DNA from: Echinicola strongylocentroti
GTDB lineage: Bacteria; Bacteroidota; Bacteroidia; Cytophagales; Cyclobacteriaceae
Assembly: GCF_003260975.1 (NCBI RefSeq)
Contig: NZ_CP030041.1
Location: 5,459,501-5,523,500, forward strand
DNA: 64,000 nucleotides
Direction: 5' to 3'
The notes beneath the pieces were generated by a model. It had not been told where the DNA came from. It did no database searches and was given only the letters and a program-made list of their open reading frames with translations. The translations under genes and the position numbers were made by a program. Shown here in pieces: positions 47,213 through 57,110 of the stretch (position 1 is the first letter of the stretch; each line of letters opens with the position of its first letter).

Positions 47213-48637
47213 TTGGAGGCAAAGAAGATAGTTTCTGGTGTTAAGTGGACCAGTATTCAGTTTGTAATAGGGACTGCTTTCAGGTTTTCGATTAAGCTCA
47301 TTTTGGCTAAGCTACTCCTTCCCGAAGAGTTTGGGCTTGTCGGGATGTGTTCGATTTTTATTGCCGTAGCATCTGCCGCATCTGAAATAGGAATGTCCGC
47401 TGCACTTATTCAGCGTGAAAATGATGATGAAGTCCTGCCCATGTATTCTACTGCATTTTGGACTGGGATAGGCTGGGGGCTAGTGGTCTTTGCAATTATG
47501 AGTGTTTTGATTGGGCCGTTTGCAGCAAACTTTTATGGTCAGCCAAGATTGATCCAATTAATACCTGTGTTAAGCATTGGTATTTTAATTAAACCATTTG
47601 GTATGATTCATACGGTTATCCTTACCCGTCGCATGGACTTTAAAGTTATTACTAAGGCATTGAATATAGCAGTTTTAATCGCTGGGGTAATAGCTATTAT
47701 CTCAGGCTTTTTAGGCGCTGGCGTTTGGGCCTTGGTGGTTAATAATGCATTGGCGCCCATTTTGGCATTGCCGACCCTCTTTTCTGCGACAAACTGGAAG
47801 CCTAAAATTGAATGGAAAAAGGATCAGTTTAAGAGCATTTTTGGTTTTGGAGCATATTCTTCTGGGACACAGATTTTCAGTACGTTAACCTATAATGTTG
47901 ATAATTTATTGATAGGTAAGATGTTGGGATCTAGTTTATTAGGTACGTATACTTTGGCCTTTTCACTGACGGAGCAGGTTAGACAGACAGTAAGTAGTGT
48001 ACTGAACAAAGTGATGTATCCAGTATTCGGCAAACACCAACAAAATAAAGGTGTCTTGCGAAAATACTTTTTAAATATTGTACATCTTAATGCCATTATG
48101 TTGTATCCATTAATGGGCTTTATGATGTTATTTGCCAATGAGATAGTGTTGTTTTTTGGAGCCGAATGGGTGGGAGCGGTTATTCCTTTACAATTGCTCT
48201 CATTGGCCATCATGATACATTTAATGGTTAATTCTTTCGGGTCTATCATCCGTGGTATAGGAAAACCTAAGTTGGAAATGAAGATCATAATGGGGTTGAC
48301 CTGTTTTATATTAATTCCTGGGCTGATAATAGGGATCACGAAGTTTGGTTTGGTAGGGGCAGCAGTAGCTATATTGATCAATAAACTGGCGTTGTCGATT
48401 ACCGGAATGATTGTTTTAAAAAAACACATTGGGCTTTCTGCCAAGGAGCTGTTAGGGGTTTTGGTGAACCCGGTACTGGCAGTAGCAATTAGTTCTGTTT
48501 GTGTATACATTCTGAAAAACACTATTGCCAATGTTGGGTTTTTTATACCGGCGGTGGTGTTTTTAGTGATTTCTTATGGAAGTATAGTAGTGAAAGAAAA
48601 GGACAATTTGTTCAAGTTGGTAAAACTTATGGCGTAA
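47213..48637 (+). CDS. Wzx/WzxC-type polysaccharide flippase
   Basis: This 474-residue protein with about 12-14 membrane helices belongs to the MOP/PST superfamily. The opening ISGVKWTS-type segment (here VSGVKWTSIQFVIGTAFRF), LLPEEFGLVGMCSIFIAVA and GAYSSGTQIFSTLTYNVDNLLIGKMLG are typical of WzxC/lipopolysaccharide biosynthesis flippases. The only plausible start is TTG (47213), as an in-frame stop lies 18 bases upstream and the next ATG is well inside the first helices. It likely flips the lipid-linked repeat unit across the inner membrane. It ends two bases before the nitroreductase gene. Confidence 0.9.
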   Translation: MEAKKIVSGVKWTSIQFVIGTAFRFSIKLILAKLLLPEEFGLVGMCSIFIAVASAASEIGMSAALIQRENDDEVLPMYSTAFWTGIGWGLVVFAIMSVLIGPFAANFYGQPRLIQLIPVLSIGILIKPFGMIHTVILTRRMDFKVITKALNIAVLIAGVIAIISGFLGAGVWALVVNNALAPILALPTLFSATNWKPKIEWKKDQFKSIFGFGAYSSGTQIFSTLTYNVDNLLIGKMLGSSLLGTYTLAFSLTEQVRQTVSSVLNKVMYPVFGKHQQNKGVLRKYFLNIVHLNAIMLYPLMGFMMLFANEIVLFFGAEWVGAVIPLQLLSLAIMIHLMVNSFGSIIRGIGKPKLEMKIIMGLTCFILIPGLIIGITKFGLVGAAVAILINKLALSITGMIVLKKHIGLSAKELLGVLVNPVLAVAISSVCVYILKNTIANVGFFIPAVVFLVISYGSIVVKEKDNLFKLVKLMA

Positions 48638-48639
48638 TA

Positions 48640-49698
48640 ATGAAAAAACTTTTGACAAAAGGTTATAATATTTTTGTTGGTGTTAAGGATAATAGATTAC
48701 CATTTTTATTTGTAAACTCACCAGTGATGAGTGGTATATATTATGCACTTTTTTCCAATAAATTCAGAAGGGAGCAACATGCTGTTTTGAAAGGTAAGGT
48801 CGCGCATTTACGTGATTTACGTATTAATAAGGCCAATATCTATACCCTTATTCGTAATACCCATCGATTAGAAAAAGGCTTGTTAATGAGGCCGAGAAAA
48901 CCCGTCTTTGGATTGGATTACATAGGGGAGACCGTGGATGCTTTTGTTAATATCTGGGAGCCAAATAAAATACAGACAGACGCACAGTATAAGTGGTTCT
49001 ATGAAGTATTGGAGGAGTATTTTACTACTTCTGGTCCGCACCAAAAAGTGGAAACACTAAAGAGTAAGTTTAAAAACAAAGTAAACGGCTTTCGGCTTGA
49101 TGATAGCTGCACGGATAAGATGAAGTATATTCCTTATGCTAGGCAAGAGCAAAACAAGAGCAATATTACCTACGAGGAGTTTTACAAATTAACTAAGTAC
49201 AGGAGGTCTGTCAGGTGGTTTTTAAATAAGCCTGTGCCTCGCGAACTTATAGATAAGGCAATATTGGCGGCTAATCAATCACCTAGCGCCTGCAATCGTC
49301 AGCCTTTTGAATATCGGATTATTGATGATCCAGATTTGCTTAAAGAGGTGACCACTTTACCCATGGGTATCAGAGGATATGAGCATAATATACCAATGCT
49401 TATAGTGGTAGTAGGAAATCTTGGTGCATATTTCGATGAAAGAGACAGGCATGTGATATATATAGATGCCTCTTTGGCTAATATGTCATTTATGTTGGCT
49501 TTGGAAACATTGGGAGTAAGTTCTTGCTCCATTAATTGGCCTGATATTGAGCATTTGGAAATGCAGATGGAAAGGATTTTAAATTTAGATAGAAGCCAAC
49601 GTCCCATTATGTGTATGGCGGTTGGGTTTCCTGATCCAATTGGAAAAGTCGCTTATTCAGAAAAGAAATCAATAGAAAAATTCAGAAAATATAATTAG
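48640..49698 (+). CDS. Nitroreductase-family flavoprotein, first copy in polysaccharide locus
   Basis: This protein has 352 residues from the ATG at 48640, two bases after the flippase stop; the frame extends further up inside the flippase without support. An N-terminal extension of about 180 residues (with THRLEKGLLMRPRKPVFG) precedes the FMN-binding nitroreductase fold. The fold carries KYRRSVRWF, NQSPSACNRQPFEY (Cys218) and LGVSSCSINW (Cys296). The flavin-type motifs and both Cys regions recur in the second copy at 56130. The physiological substrate is unknown. It is directly followed, without a gap, by a pyruvyl transferase gene. Confidence 0.85.
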   Translation: MKKLLTKGYNIFVGVKDNRLPFLFVNSPVMSGIYYALFSNKFRREQHAVLKGKVAHLRDLRINKANIYTLIRNTHRLEKGLLMRPRKPVFGLDYIGETVDAFVNIWEPNKIQTDAQYKWFYEVLEEYFTTSGPHQKVETLKSKFKNKVNGFRLDDSCTDKMKYIPYARQEQNKSNITYEEFYKLTKYRRSVRWFLNKPVPRELIDKAILAANQSPSACNRQPFEYRIIDDPDLLKEVTTLPMGIRGYEHNIPMLIVVVGNLGAYFDERDRHVIYIDASLANMSFMLALETLGVSSCSINWPDIEHLEMQMERILNLDRSQRPIMCMAVGFPDPIGKVAYSEKKSIEKFRKYN

Positions 49699-50847
49699 GT
49701 GAAAAAGGTTACTATTCAAATTGATGGCACTAACACGTTGAATAAAGGAGCAGAGTTGATGCTACACTCCGTGGTAGAGCAAATAAGAAAAAAGAATGAA
49801 TCCTATCAAATAATCTATAATTCAAATGTGCCTTTTACCGATAGTGTGGGATTGCCCAAGAAATTAAATATCCAGAAGCGTGCAGCAATGAAATATGGCA
49901 AAGTGCCTAGGGCCTTGTTAGGCAGAATGAATATTAACACAACCTATTTTTCTAACTTTTATGCTTTAAAAGACATTGATATCGTCTTAGATGCAGGAGG
50001 CTTTCAGTTTTCTGATCAATGGAAATATTCGACAAGGAAGATGGATCTCTGGAAGGGCTATTATGAATCATTAAAAAAAGCGGGGACCAAAATCATATTA
50101 CTTCCCCAGGCCATGGGGCCTTTTAATACGAAGGGAGGAATAGATTCTATAGAAATGGTGAATAGGTATTGTGATATCATTATTGCCAGAGAAACTATCT
50201 CCAAACAGCACGTGCTGAATGCAGGTGTAGAACCTGAACGAGTTTGGTGTTATCCAGACTTTACTTCTGTTACAAAAGGAGCAGCTAGTTCTTATGCTGA
50301 CTATGCCAAAGGTAAAGTTTGCGTCATACCAAATAAAAAAATGATCACGCATGTATCTGAAAGTAATGTGAGTTATTTTGAATTCTTTAAAAATATCATT
50401 CAGTGCTTAATTGAATTAGGTGAAGATGTTTTTATTCTCAATCATGAAGGGAAGGGGGATTATGAAATATGTAAAAGGCTGAATGCTGATTTTGATAATA
50501 GATTTACAGTTATTTCAGATTTGGATGCGCTAGCTACAAAAGGGGTAATCGGAGCTTCTAAATTTACCATCTCTTCAAGGTTTCATGGGGTGGCGAGCTC
50601 CTTGAGTCAAAATGTACCATGTCTTTCTACTAGCTGGAACCATAAATATGAAATGCTCTTTAGCGAGTATGGAATAACTGACGGAGTGCTGGATCTAAAT
50701 ACAAAATATGAGAATTTGAAGGAGCGAATTCGAAAAGAATTGGCCTGTGTTCCTGAAAGTGTGATAAAGTTGGAGAAATTTTCAGTGGAGCAGTCAAGGA
50801 AAGTCCATGAAATGTGGGATAAAGTGTGGGAAATCGTAGAAAAATGA
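49699..50847 (+). CDS. Polysaccharide pyruvyl transferase family protein, first copy
   Basis: This 382-residue PF04230-type protein has an N-terminal IDGTNTLNKGAELMLHSVVEQ (residue about 8), the DIVLDAGGFQFSDQW segment, LLPQAMGPFNTKGG and ISSRFHGVASSLSQNVPCLSTSW near the C-terminus. Members transfer pyruvate from phosphoenolpyruvate to sugars as ketals, although many are uncharacterised. It starts with GTG immediately after the nitroreductase stop and overlaps the following glycosyltransferase by four bases. Confidence 0.87.
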   Translation: MKKVTIQIDGTNTLNKGAELMLHSVVEQIRKKNESYQIIYNSNVPFTDSVGLPKKLNIQKRAAMKYGKVPRALLGRMNINTTYFSNFYALKDIDIVLDAGGFQFSDQWKYSTRKMDLWKGYYESLKKAGTKIILLPQAMGPFNTKGGIDSIEMVNRYCDIIIARETISKQHVLNAGVEPERVWCYPDFTSVTKGAASSYADYAKGKVCVIPNKKMITHVSESNVSYFEFFKNIIQCLIELGEDVFILNHEGKGDYEICKRLNADFDNRFTVISDLDALATKGVIGASKFTISSRFHGVASSLSQNVPCLSTSWNHKYEMLFSEYGITDGVLDLNTKYENLKERIRKELACVPESVIKLEKFSVEQSRKVHEMWDKVWEIVEK

Positions 50848-51998
50848 ATCCAGCGATAGTCGTTATAGGATATAACCGCCCCCAATCGTTATTGCGATTA
50901 CTGAAGAGTATTGCTGCTGCTAAATATCCGTCAGAACCGATTACACTTATCATCAGTATCGATTATTACGATGGACCCAGACATGATGAAGTGGTGGGGA
51001 TTGCGGAGGAGTATGACTGGAAATATGGAAAGAAAATCGTCTCGGTCCAAAAAGAAAACCTGGGGTTAAAAGCGCATATTTTACAATGCGGCGACTTGAC
51101 CGAAACTTATGACTCGGTGGTTATCTTGGAAGACGACCTGATCGTTTCTCCCCAGTTTTATGAATTTTCGAGCAATGCCATTCAGTTTTACCATAGCGAA
51201 AGCAGGATTGCGGGGATTTCATTATATGCCTATGAATACGAAGAGCTGGGGTGGTTTAAGTTTTACCCGAGAGACATAGGAACAGCAACCTATTTTATGC
51301 AGTGGTCGTCTTCTTGGGGCCAGATCTGGACCAGGAGTCAATGGAGGGAGTTTCGTAAATGGTATACTGCCAAGGTGGATATAGAAGGTATAAATGCTCC
51401 CGACCAAGTGAAAAACTGGAAAAACTCCTGGAAAAAATTCCATATCCTCTATTTGGTAGACACCAATCGCTTTTTTGTGTTTCCTTATAAGTCTTACACT
51501 ACACTGATGGACGGAGCAGGGACACACCACCAACATGACACCAGAACCAATAATGTAGCCTTGGTGGGAGAAAACAAGCAACCTGTGGAACAGAAATTTT
51601 CCTCTTTTCCAAATGAAGACATCAGCTATGATAGTTTCTTTCAGCCTCTTTCACGTTCGGTATTCCTCGAGCAAACCGGTAAAGAAATGTCGGTTGATTT
51701 TGACCTCTATGGTACCAAGCGGCTCCATAATTTTAAGAACGAACTGGTTTTTGGTATGAAGCATTCCGATAATCCAATTTTGAAGTGTAGCAATAAGCTG
51801 ATCCCCTTGGAGGACAATCTGTACCATGCCCTGGAAGGGGAGATATATGATCTTGGGTACTTACATGATCTACGTCCCAAAAGCAGTGTTTATTTACAGG
51901 GAAAAAAGCTCTATTCGAGCAGAAAAGTCTTCGCCATATCTGAAATGGCCAAGGTGGTATTGTACAGGGTGTTGAGTAAAATGAAGGTTGGAGGATAA
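50844..51998 (+). CDS. GT2-like glycosyltransferase
   Basis: This protein has 384 residues from the ATG at 50844 (ATGA overlap with the upstream stop). The GT-A fold shows IVVIGYNRPQSLLRLLKSI at the N-terminus and the metal-binding VVILEDDLIVSPQFYEF (DxD-type EDD near residue 100). A downstream SSSWGQIWTRSQW segment resembles a WGW-like acceptor loop. The shape recalls GnT-I-like bacterial transferases. The sugar transferred is unknown; it presumably builds the repeat unit. Confidence 0.85.
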   Translation: MNPAIVVIGYNRPQSLLRLLKSIAAAKYPSEPITLIISIDYYDGPRHDEVVGIAEEYDWKYGKKIVSVQKENLGLKAHILQCGDLTETYDSVVILEDDLIVSPQFYEFSSNAIQFYHSESRIAGISLYAYEYEELGWFKFYPRDIGTATYFMQWSSSWGQIWTRSQWREFRKWYTAKVDIEGINAPDQVKNWKNSWKKFHILYLVDTNRFFVFPYKSYTTLMDGAGTHHQHDTRTNNVALVGENKQPVEQKFSSFPNEDISYDSFFQPLSRSVFLEQTGKEMSVDFDLYGTKRLHNFKNELVFGMKHSDNPILKCSNKLIPLEDNLYHALEGEIYDLGYLHDLRPKSSVYLQGKKLYSSRKVFAISEMAKVVLYRVLSKMKVGG

Positions 51999-51999
51999 T

Positions 52000-53160
52000 A
52001 TGATATTGGTTTTTGATCCGCAGTTGACGGGACACCATTCCGAGTATATCGGGCATTTGGTAGAGCATATTTACCAGAGACCCCAAGGTATGAAGGTGAC
52101 ATTTGTGGTCCATCCTGAATTTGCTTCTAGGTTTCCGGATATTAGGCACAAAGCAAAGCGTTCCCCTGAGATAGAATGGATAGGCCTTCACCAAGAAGAA
52201 ATCAGTAAAATCACGCAAGGTAATATGGCCTCTCGGTCGAATGCTGAATTCCGTATAATGGATAAATATGCCACGACATTCCAAGCAGATCATGTCATTG
52301 CCCTTTACTTTAATACGATCCAGTTGGCGCTTTCCTACCAAAGGCCTCGATACAGTATCAGCGGAATTTTGTTTTTGCAGTTCTTTAGAATGGAAAGGGG
52401 CAATTTAAAGGATAAGTTAAAGTACTATCGAAAGTACCTGACCACTTGGCTGTACACCAAAAACAAGCGGCTGACCAAAGTGTTTATCCTTAACGATGAT
52501 CAGACAGTGGATTTTCTTAATACAACTTTCAGGACCAGCATTTTTGAAATGCTCTCCGACCCAATCCCCAACCTGAAGCCTTTAGAAGGGTTTGATATTT
52601 ACAGTCATTACAAAATCCCCCCTACCCGAAAGATACTACTCCATATAGGTTCACTTGGAGACAGGAAAGGCACCTACGAAACATTGGCGTCTACCCGGTA
52701 TATTGATAAAGAAGCACAGGCTGATTACACGCTGTTACTCGTGGGAAAGGTAAGGAGCAAAGCAGAATCCGTCAAATTGAATGAAGCCATCAGTGCCTGC
52801 CAAAAAGAAACCGATTGCCAGATTATATGGGACGAACAGTTTGTGTCCAATGACATGATGAAGAGTTTGTTTGATCGGTGTGATGTGGTCCTGATGCCTT
52901 ATAAAAACCCCGAGGCCAGTAGCGGAATACTAGGGCATGCTGCCAACTCCGGAAAGCCAGTGGTCACTGTAGACAAGGGGCTTTTGGGGCATATCGTAAA
53001 GCGGGAAGGCTTGGGTGTATTGGTAAATAACGTAGACCCCGTGGAATTAGGAGCGGCCATTCCCAGAGCGGTTAGGTTTCGTCCATCACGAGAACGGCTA
53101 GGAGAATTTGTTAAGAAGGGCAGCCAAGAAGTTTTTGCTGATTTACTGATGACTTCATGA
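52000..53160 (+). CDS. GT-B glycosyltransferase (family 4-like)
   Basis: This protein has 386 residues from the ATG at 52000, which is preceded by a good GGAGG eight bases upstream; it overlaps nothing. The N-terminal MILVFDPQLTGHHSEYIGHL is typical of GT-B enzymes acting on lipid-linked sugars. The C-terminal domain has ILLHIGSLGDRKGTYETL, the donor loop MPYKNPEASSGILGHAANSGKPVV and an E-x7-E-like EASSGILGH segment. Donor and acceptor are unknown. The end overlaps the polymerase start by four bases. Confidence 0.82.
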   Translation: MILVFDPQLTGHHSEYIGHLVEHIYQRPQGMKVTFVVHPEFASRFPDIRHKAKRSPEIEWIGLHQEEISKITQGNMASRSNAEFRIMDKYATTFQADHVIALYFNTIQLALSYQRPRYSISGILFLQFFRMERGNLKDKLKYYRKYLTTWLYTKNKRLTKVFILNDDQTVDFLNTTFRTSIFEMLSDPIPNLKPLEGFDIYSHYKIPPTRKILLHIGSLGDRKGTYETLASTRYIDKEAQADYTLLLVGKVRSKAESVKLNEAISACQKETDCQIIWDEQFVSNDMMKSLFDRCDVVLMPYKNPEASSGILGHAANSGKPVVTVDKGLLGHIVKREGLGVLVNNVDPVELGAAIPRAVRFRPSRERLGEFVKKGSQEVFADLLMTS

Positions 53161-54383
53161 AAAGTAGCTTCTTCAGATACAGTTTGTACTTTTTATTTGG
53201 GTTTATCTGTTTATCCACTTTTTCTACCTATTTGTCTCATCTATTGGGTTTTCCCATAGGAGTTCCAGAGGTTTTTGCTTGTCTATTTATCCCTGTGTTA
53301 TATAAGGAATTTACTTATTTAAGGACTTCTCCTGTTACTGGAGGTTTTATCATTGCTTTTTTGGGACTTATCATTTTGGGAATTATGTTCAGTGGGGATG
53401 TCTATGCAGTAGTAGGCACTTCACGAGTTTACTTTTATATATTTTATTTTGCATTACTTTTTTCTAGGATAGACAAGATAGATACTACATCACTATTTAT
53501 GGTTTCGGCAGGAGCCGTGATTGGAAGTGGATTTAGTAATTACCTGCTTGTTCTTCAGTTGGGACAAGAGGAAGTAAGGGGGTATTCTAATTTTATTGCC
53601 CTTTCTGTATTTGTCATTTATCCTTTGGTGAAGAAGAAAGTGATCTTGTTTTTAATTTGCTTAGGAATCGCTATTGTATTGGCTTTTTATTCGGGGCTTC
53701 GTCGACAGATCGTAGAGGTTGTTATCAGTTTGGTTTTCGGTTTGCTGATCCTTATGCTCTATAGAAAAGGGAAGTCGTTAAGCCTTATGTTTGTAGCTGT
53801 TGTTGTCGGTGTTTTCGCCTGGGCCAATATCTCCTTGATCGAACAATATTTGCTTGAAAATCATTTCTATTTGTGGCAAAGGGTCTTTTATAAAACTCAG
53901 ATAGCAATGGAGGATGGAGGATCGGAGGGGTCACGGTATGAACACTTGGGATTGTTGCTTGATTATTTTGCGGAATGCATTTTTCCAAGAGGTTTTTTCC
54001 CGAGAGGGTCGAGTTTTTCTGTAGGAGATCATGGAGGTAGCACACTGGATTTTCCTCTATTTGAGTTATTATATACATTTAGTGCTTTTGGGATGGTGGT
54101 ATTTATCCTATGGATGGTTTCCAGTTACGTGAAAAACCTTATGGTGCTTCTGTCTTTACCCAAAGGAGGCTATAGTGAAGAGTTAATGATTGTACTTTCA
54201 TGTATCCCAGTGTTGCTGTTTGCTACATTTTTTGATGGTAGTTTTATTCAGTATTCCTTCGTAGCACCGTTTTCAGGGTATTTGTTTGGGAGGTTGTTTA
54301 GATTTTCATTTAGGAATGTTTACCAGAATTCACCCCGGATTTACCAGTGGTCGGCTTATACTTCAAATTCAAAAATGGAATGA
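53157..54383 (+). CDS. Wzy-like O-antigen/exopolysaccharide polymerase
   Basis: This 408-residue protein has about ten to twelve membrane helices. A periplasmic loop before the last helices contains EGSRYEHLGLLLDYF and PRGFFPRGSSFSVGDHGGS, the usual position of the large Wzy loop. A short cytosolic/periplasmic GLRRQIVEVVIS segment mid-protein recalls the conserved Arg of O-antigen polymerases. Sequence is weakly conserved in this family, so the call rests on topology and locus context. The C-terminus is fused by a 4-base overlap to the next glycosyltransferase gene. Confidence 0.8.
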   Translation: MKSSFFRYSLYFLFGFICLSTFSTYLSHLLGFPIGVPEVFACLFIPVLYKEFTYLRTSPVTGGFIIAFLGLIILGIMFSGDVYAVVGTSRVYFYIFYFALLFSRIDKIDTTSLFMVSAGAVIGSGFSNYLLVLQLGQEEVRGYSNFIALSVFVIYPLVKKKVILFLICLGIAIVLAFYSGLRRQIVEVVISLVFGLLILMLYRKGKSLSLMFVAVVVGVFAWANISLIEQYLLENHFYLWQRVFYKTQIAMEDGGSEGSRYEHLGLLLDYFAECIFPRGFFPRGSSFSVGDHGGSTLDFPLFELLYTFSAFGMVVFILWMVSSYVKNLMVLLSLPKGGYSEELMIVLSCIPVLLFATFFDGSFIQYSFVAPFSGYLFGRLFRFSFRNVYQNSPRIYQWSAYTSNSKME

Positions 54384-55525
54384 ATTCTAAACAGGAAATT
54401 TGCCTAATTTATAATTATGCCCAACACTACAGAGAAGGGGTGTTTACTGAGATGGACAGGGAATTGTCCTGTGATTTTTATTTCGGAGATAAGATGGGGG
54501 ACGTCCGAAAGATGGATTATTCATTATTAAAGAATTTCAGAAAAGAAGTCAAGAACGTTAAGTTATTGCCACCGATTTACTGGCAAAAAGGAGCTTTGGC
54601 ACTAGGCAACAAGCCCTATAAAAAATTCATCGTATTGGGAGAGTATTATTGTCTCTCGACATGGCTTCTTGCCTTCTGGTGTAAGGCAAATAAGCAAGAA
54701 ATTTACTTTTGGACCCATGGATGGTATGGGAATGAGTCGACAACAAAGAAAATCGTAAAGAAAATATTTTTTGGTCTAGCAGATGGATTGTTGCTGTACG
54801 GCGACTATGCCAGGCGGTTAATGGTCAAAGAAGGGTTTTCGGATAAAAAATTAAAAGTTATTTATAATTCCTTGGACTATTCCCTGCAAGTAAACCTTCG
54901 GGAAAAACAGAGGGTAGATACTATTTATAGGGACCATTTCGGCAATAGTGACCCTGTATTGGTTTTTATTGGGAGGCTTTCGAAAGTTAAAAAGCTGGAA
55001 ATGCTGATCCTAGCGATGAAGAGGTTGGAGATTTCGTACCATCAGCCAGTTAATTTAATCTTGGTAGGTGATGGGGAAGAGCGAAGTTTCTTGGAAAAAG
55101 AAGCGGCTAGATTTGGGCTTTCCGACCGGGTTTGGTTTTATGGCGCATTATACGATGAATCCCACATAGCCAATTTAATCTATAATGCGGATATCTGCGT
55201 AGCTCCGGGAAATGTAGGGTTGACTGCAATGCATTCCATGGTTTATGGGACACCGGTCATTACCCATAATGATTTTAAGTTTCAAATGCCCGAGTTTGAG
55301 GCCATTTCTCCAGGGGTAACGGGTGATTTTTTTGACAAGGGTGATCATGAACATTTGGCAAAAAAAATATACGAATGGCTTGAAAATGATTGGGATAGGG
55401 ATGAGGTCAGGCTAAACTGTTTTAAGGTCATCGACACATATTATACCCCTACTTTTCAAATTAATGCGATTAAGGAATTCATATTGGATGAAGCAGATCA
55501 TAAGGAAGTTTTACAGAAACACTAG
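54380..55525 (+). CDS. Family 4 glycosyltransferase
   Basis: This protein has 381 residues from the ATG at 54380, overlapping the polymerase stop. The GT-B fold has LIYNYAQHYREGVFTEM at the N-terminus, FWTHGWYGNE as a possible acceptor segment, and the donor half with LVFIGRLSKVKKLEMLILAM, LVGDGEERSFLEKEA and NADICVAPGNVGLTAMHSM. The usual EX7E glutamate region is changed to GNVGLTAMHSMVYGTPV. It transfers a sugar of unknown type onto the growing repeat unit. Confidence 0.87.
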   Translation: MNSKQEICLIYNYAQHYREGVFTEMDRELSCDFYFGDKMGDVRKMDYSLLKNFRKEVKNVKLLPPIYWQKGALALGNKPYKKFIVLGEYYCLSTWLLAFWCKANKQEIYFWTHGWYGNESTTKKIVKKIFFGLADGLLLYGDYARRLMVKEGFSDKKLKVIYNSLDYSLQVNLREKQRVDTIYRDHFGNSDPVLVFIGRLSKVKKLEMLILAMKRLEISYHQPVNLILVGDGEERSFLEKEAARFGLSDRVWFYGALYDESHIANLIYNADICVAPGNVGLTAMHSMVYGTPVITHNDFKFQMPEFEAISPGVTGDFFDKGDHEHLAKKIYEWLENDWDRDEVRLNCFKVIDTYYTPTFQINAIKEFILDEADHKEVLQKH

Positions 55526-56036
55526 AATGGCGCTTTTGCGTCGTCAAAAAAAATTAAAGTTTGTTCACAGGACATTTTATATGGGAAAAGGAGTCCGGGT
55601 TTCCGGTGATCTGAGAGCGGGGAGGTACGCGTATATTGGCCCGCATTCCATTATATACCCCAAGGTGACCATTGGGGACTATACCATGTTGGCCAATGAC
55701 GTGTCCATTATCGGGGGGGACCATGATTACCTAAAGGCCGGCGTTCCTATCATTTTTGCGGGAAGAGGGCTGTTAAGTCCCACCAATATAGGAAAGGATG
55801 TGTGGATCGGTGCTCATGTAAAAATAAAAGCTGGGATTTCGATAGGAGATGGAGCCGTTATCGCTATGGGGTCGATCGTTACCAAGGATGTGGAGCCATA
55901 CTCGGTCTATGCAGGTGTCCCTGCCAGAAAACTCAAAGACCGTTTTGATGATCATAAAGACCTGAACAAGCACAGGGCAATGCTGGAGAATTCACACGAC
56001 CAAAATGCTTTTGATTTTGAGATGTTATGTAAATAG
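55488..56036 (+). CDS. Left-handed beta-helix acyltransferase (CatB/XAT-like), first of two
   Basis: This hexapeptide-repeat acyltransferase has 182 residues from the ATG at 55488 (38 bases inside the upstream gene); an ATG at 55527 just after that stop is equally possible. Repeats run from about residue 35 (YIGPHSIIYPKVTIGDYTMLANDVSIIGG). The catalytic-type His in GGDHDYLKAG is followed by GKDVWIGAHVKIKAGISIGDGAVIAMGSIVTKDV, closing with YAGVPARKL. It probably O-acetylates a sugar of the polysaccharide from acetyl-CoA. Confidence 0.88.
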   Translation: MKQIIRKFYRNTRMALLRRQKKLKFVHRTFYMGKGVRVSGDLRAGRYAYIGPHSIIYPKVTIGDYTMLANDVSIIGGDHDYLKAGVPIIFAGRGLLSPTNIGKDVWIGAHVKIKAGISIGDGAVIAMGSIVTKDVEPYSVYAGVPARKLKDRFDDHKDLNKHRAMLENSHDQNAFDFEMLCK

Positions 56037-56129
56037 GGGCATTGAAGGAATTGACCCAGCGAAGTAGAAGAGAAATCTAATATATGGGCTTTGTAAGTAA
56101 TCATTTACTGAATTTTTAATATATAAAAC

Positions 56130-57110
56130 ATGTATGCCGTAATCAAAAAACACTTTCCTTCACTCTTGAATTTGGGGGTTTTGTGGGTTTATGCCTTGGA
56201 TTTTTATAAGTACACCAAACATTCTTCAGTGGCCAGGGAAGATACCTCAGTCAAGCTCGTAAGTAGAATAATTGCAGATTACCACGTGATAGAAAAGGGA
56301 CTGACGATGCCCAGTGTCAGGCTAGGGTTTGGCGTGGCCAGAATGCATGCACTATTGGAAAGTATAAATGCTTATGTGGAACAATATGGTGCTACCAACG
56401 AACAGGTTTGCTGCGCCATTGGAGTAGTGAAGGAGTATAAGGATTTTCATACCCGCAATGACTACCAGATAGATGAGAATATCAGCAAGCAAATAACATC
56501 GCTTGAACAAAGGTTTCCTGCTATTGCCAATACCGTGCAGAAGAGATTTTCAGAAGGTAATTATTATGCTCAATCCAAGGCTTCATTTGATGACTTTTCC
56601 AGGTCACGCTTAAGTGTTAGAAACTACGATCCTGAAAAAGAAGTGCCTGTTGATAAGATAGAGAAGGCGGTAAATTTAGCGACCAATGCTCCTTCATCCT
56701 GTAACAGGCAGACTGTTAGGGTTCATGTTTATAAAGATCGTGATTTGGTGCGTGAGATACTGGCCATACAAGGGGGCAACAGAGGGTTTGGTGATCGTGC
56801 CAATAAATTGATCATTGTCACATCAGATTTGCAGTGCTGGCATGGTGTGAGTGAAAATAAAGCTCCTTATGTCGACGGAGGCGTATTTACAATGAACCTC
56901 TTATATGCCCTGCATTTTTATAAAATCGCATCTTGTCCCTTGAATTGTAATTTGTCTCCGGAAAAGGAGAAAAGCTTGCGTAAAATCTGCGGTATCCCCA
57001 AATCAGAAGTTTTTGTCGTGATGGTAAGTTGTGGATTGGTTCCTGAAGAGTTTGAGGTGCCAGCTTCCAGAAGATATACTACCCCTAATATATTAACCAT
57101 TCATAATTAA
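56130..57110 (+). CDS. Nitroreductase-family flavoprotein, second copy in polysaccharide locus
   Basis: This 326-residue protein is built like the gene at 48640. An N-terminal extension (about 1-165) carries DYHVIEKGLTMPSVRLGFG, the counterpart of HRLEKGLLMRPRKPVFG. The nitroreductase fold follows, with RSRLSVRNYDP, NAPSSCNRQTVRV (Cys191) and ASCPLNCN (Cys269, Cys272). It is separated from the upstream acyltransferase by 93 bp and ends directly before a pyruvyl transferase gene with no gap. The two copies are clearly divergent, so this is not a recent tandem duplication. Confidence 0.85.
   Translation: MYAVIKKHFPSLLNLGVLWVYALDFYKYTKHSSVAREDTSVKLVSRIIADYHVIEKGLTMPSVRLGFGVARMHALLESINAYVEQYGATNEQVCCAIGVVKEYKDFHTRNDYQIDENISKQITSLEQRFPAIANTVQKRFSEGNYYAQSKASFDDFSRSRLSVRNYDPEKEVPVDKIEKAVNLATNAPSSCNRQTVRVHVYKDRDLVREILAIQGGNRGFGDRANKLIIVTSDLQCWHGVSENKAPYVDGGVFTMNLLYALHFYKIASCPLNCNLSPEKEKSLRKICGIPKSEVFVVMVSCGLVPEEFEVPASRRYTTPNILTIHN

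Noticed and set aside
48499..48640. Upstream start for the first nitroreductase at 48499
   Set aside because: It would overlap 139 bases of the flippase gene and add a segment with no counterpart in the second copy; the ATG at 48640 directly follows the flippase stop.
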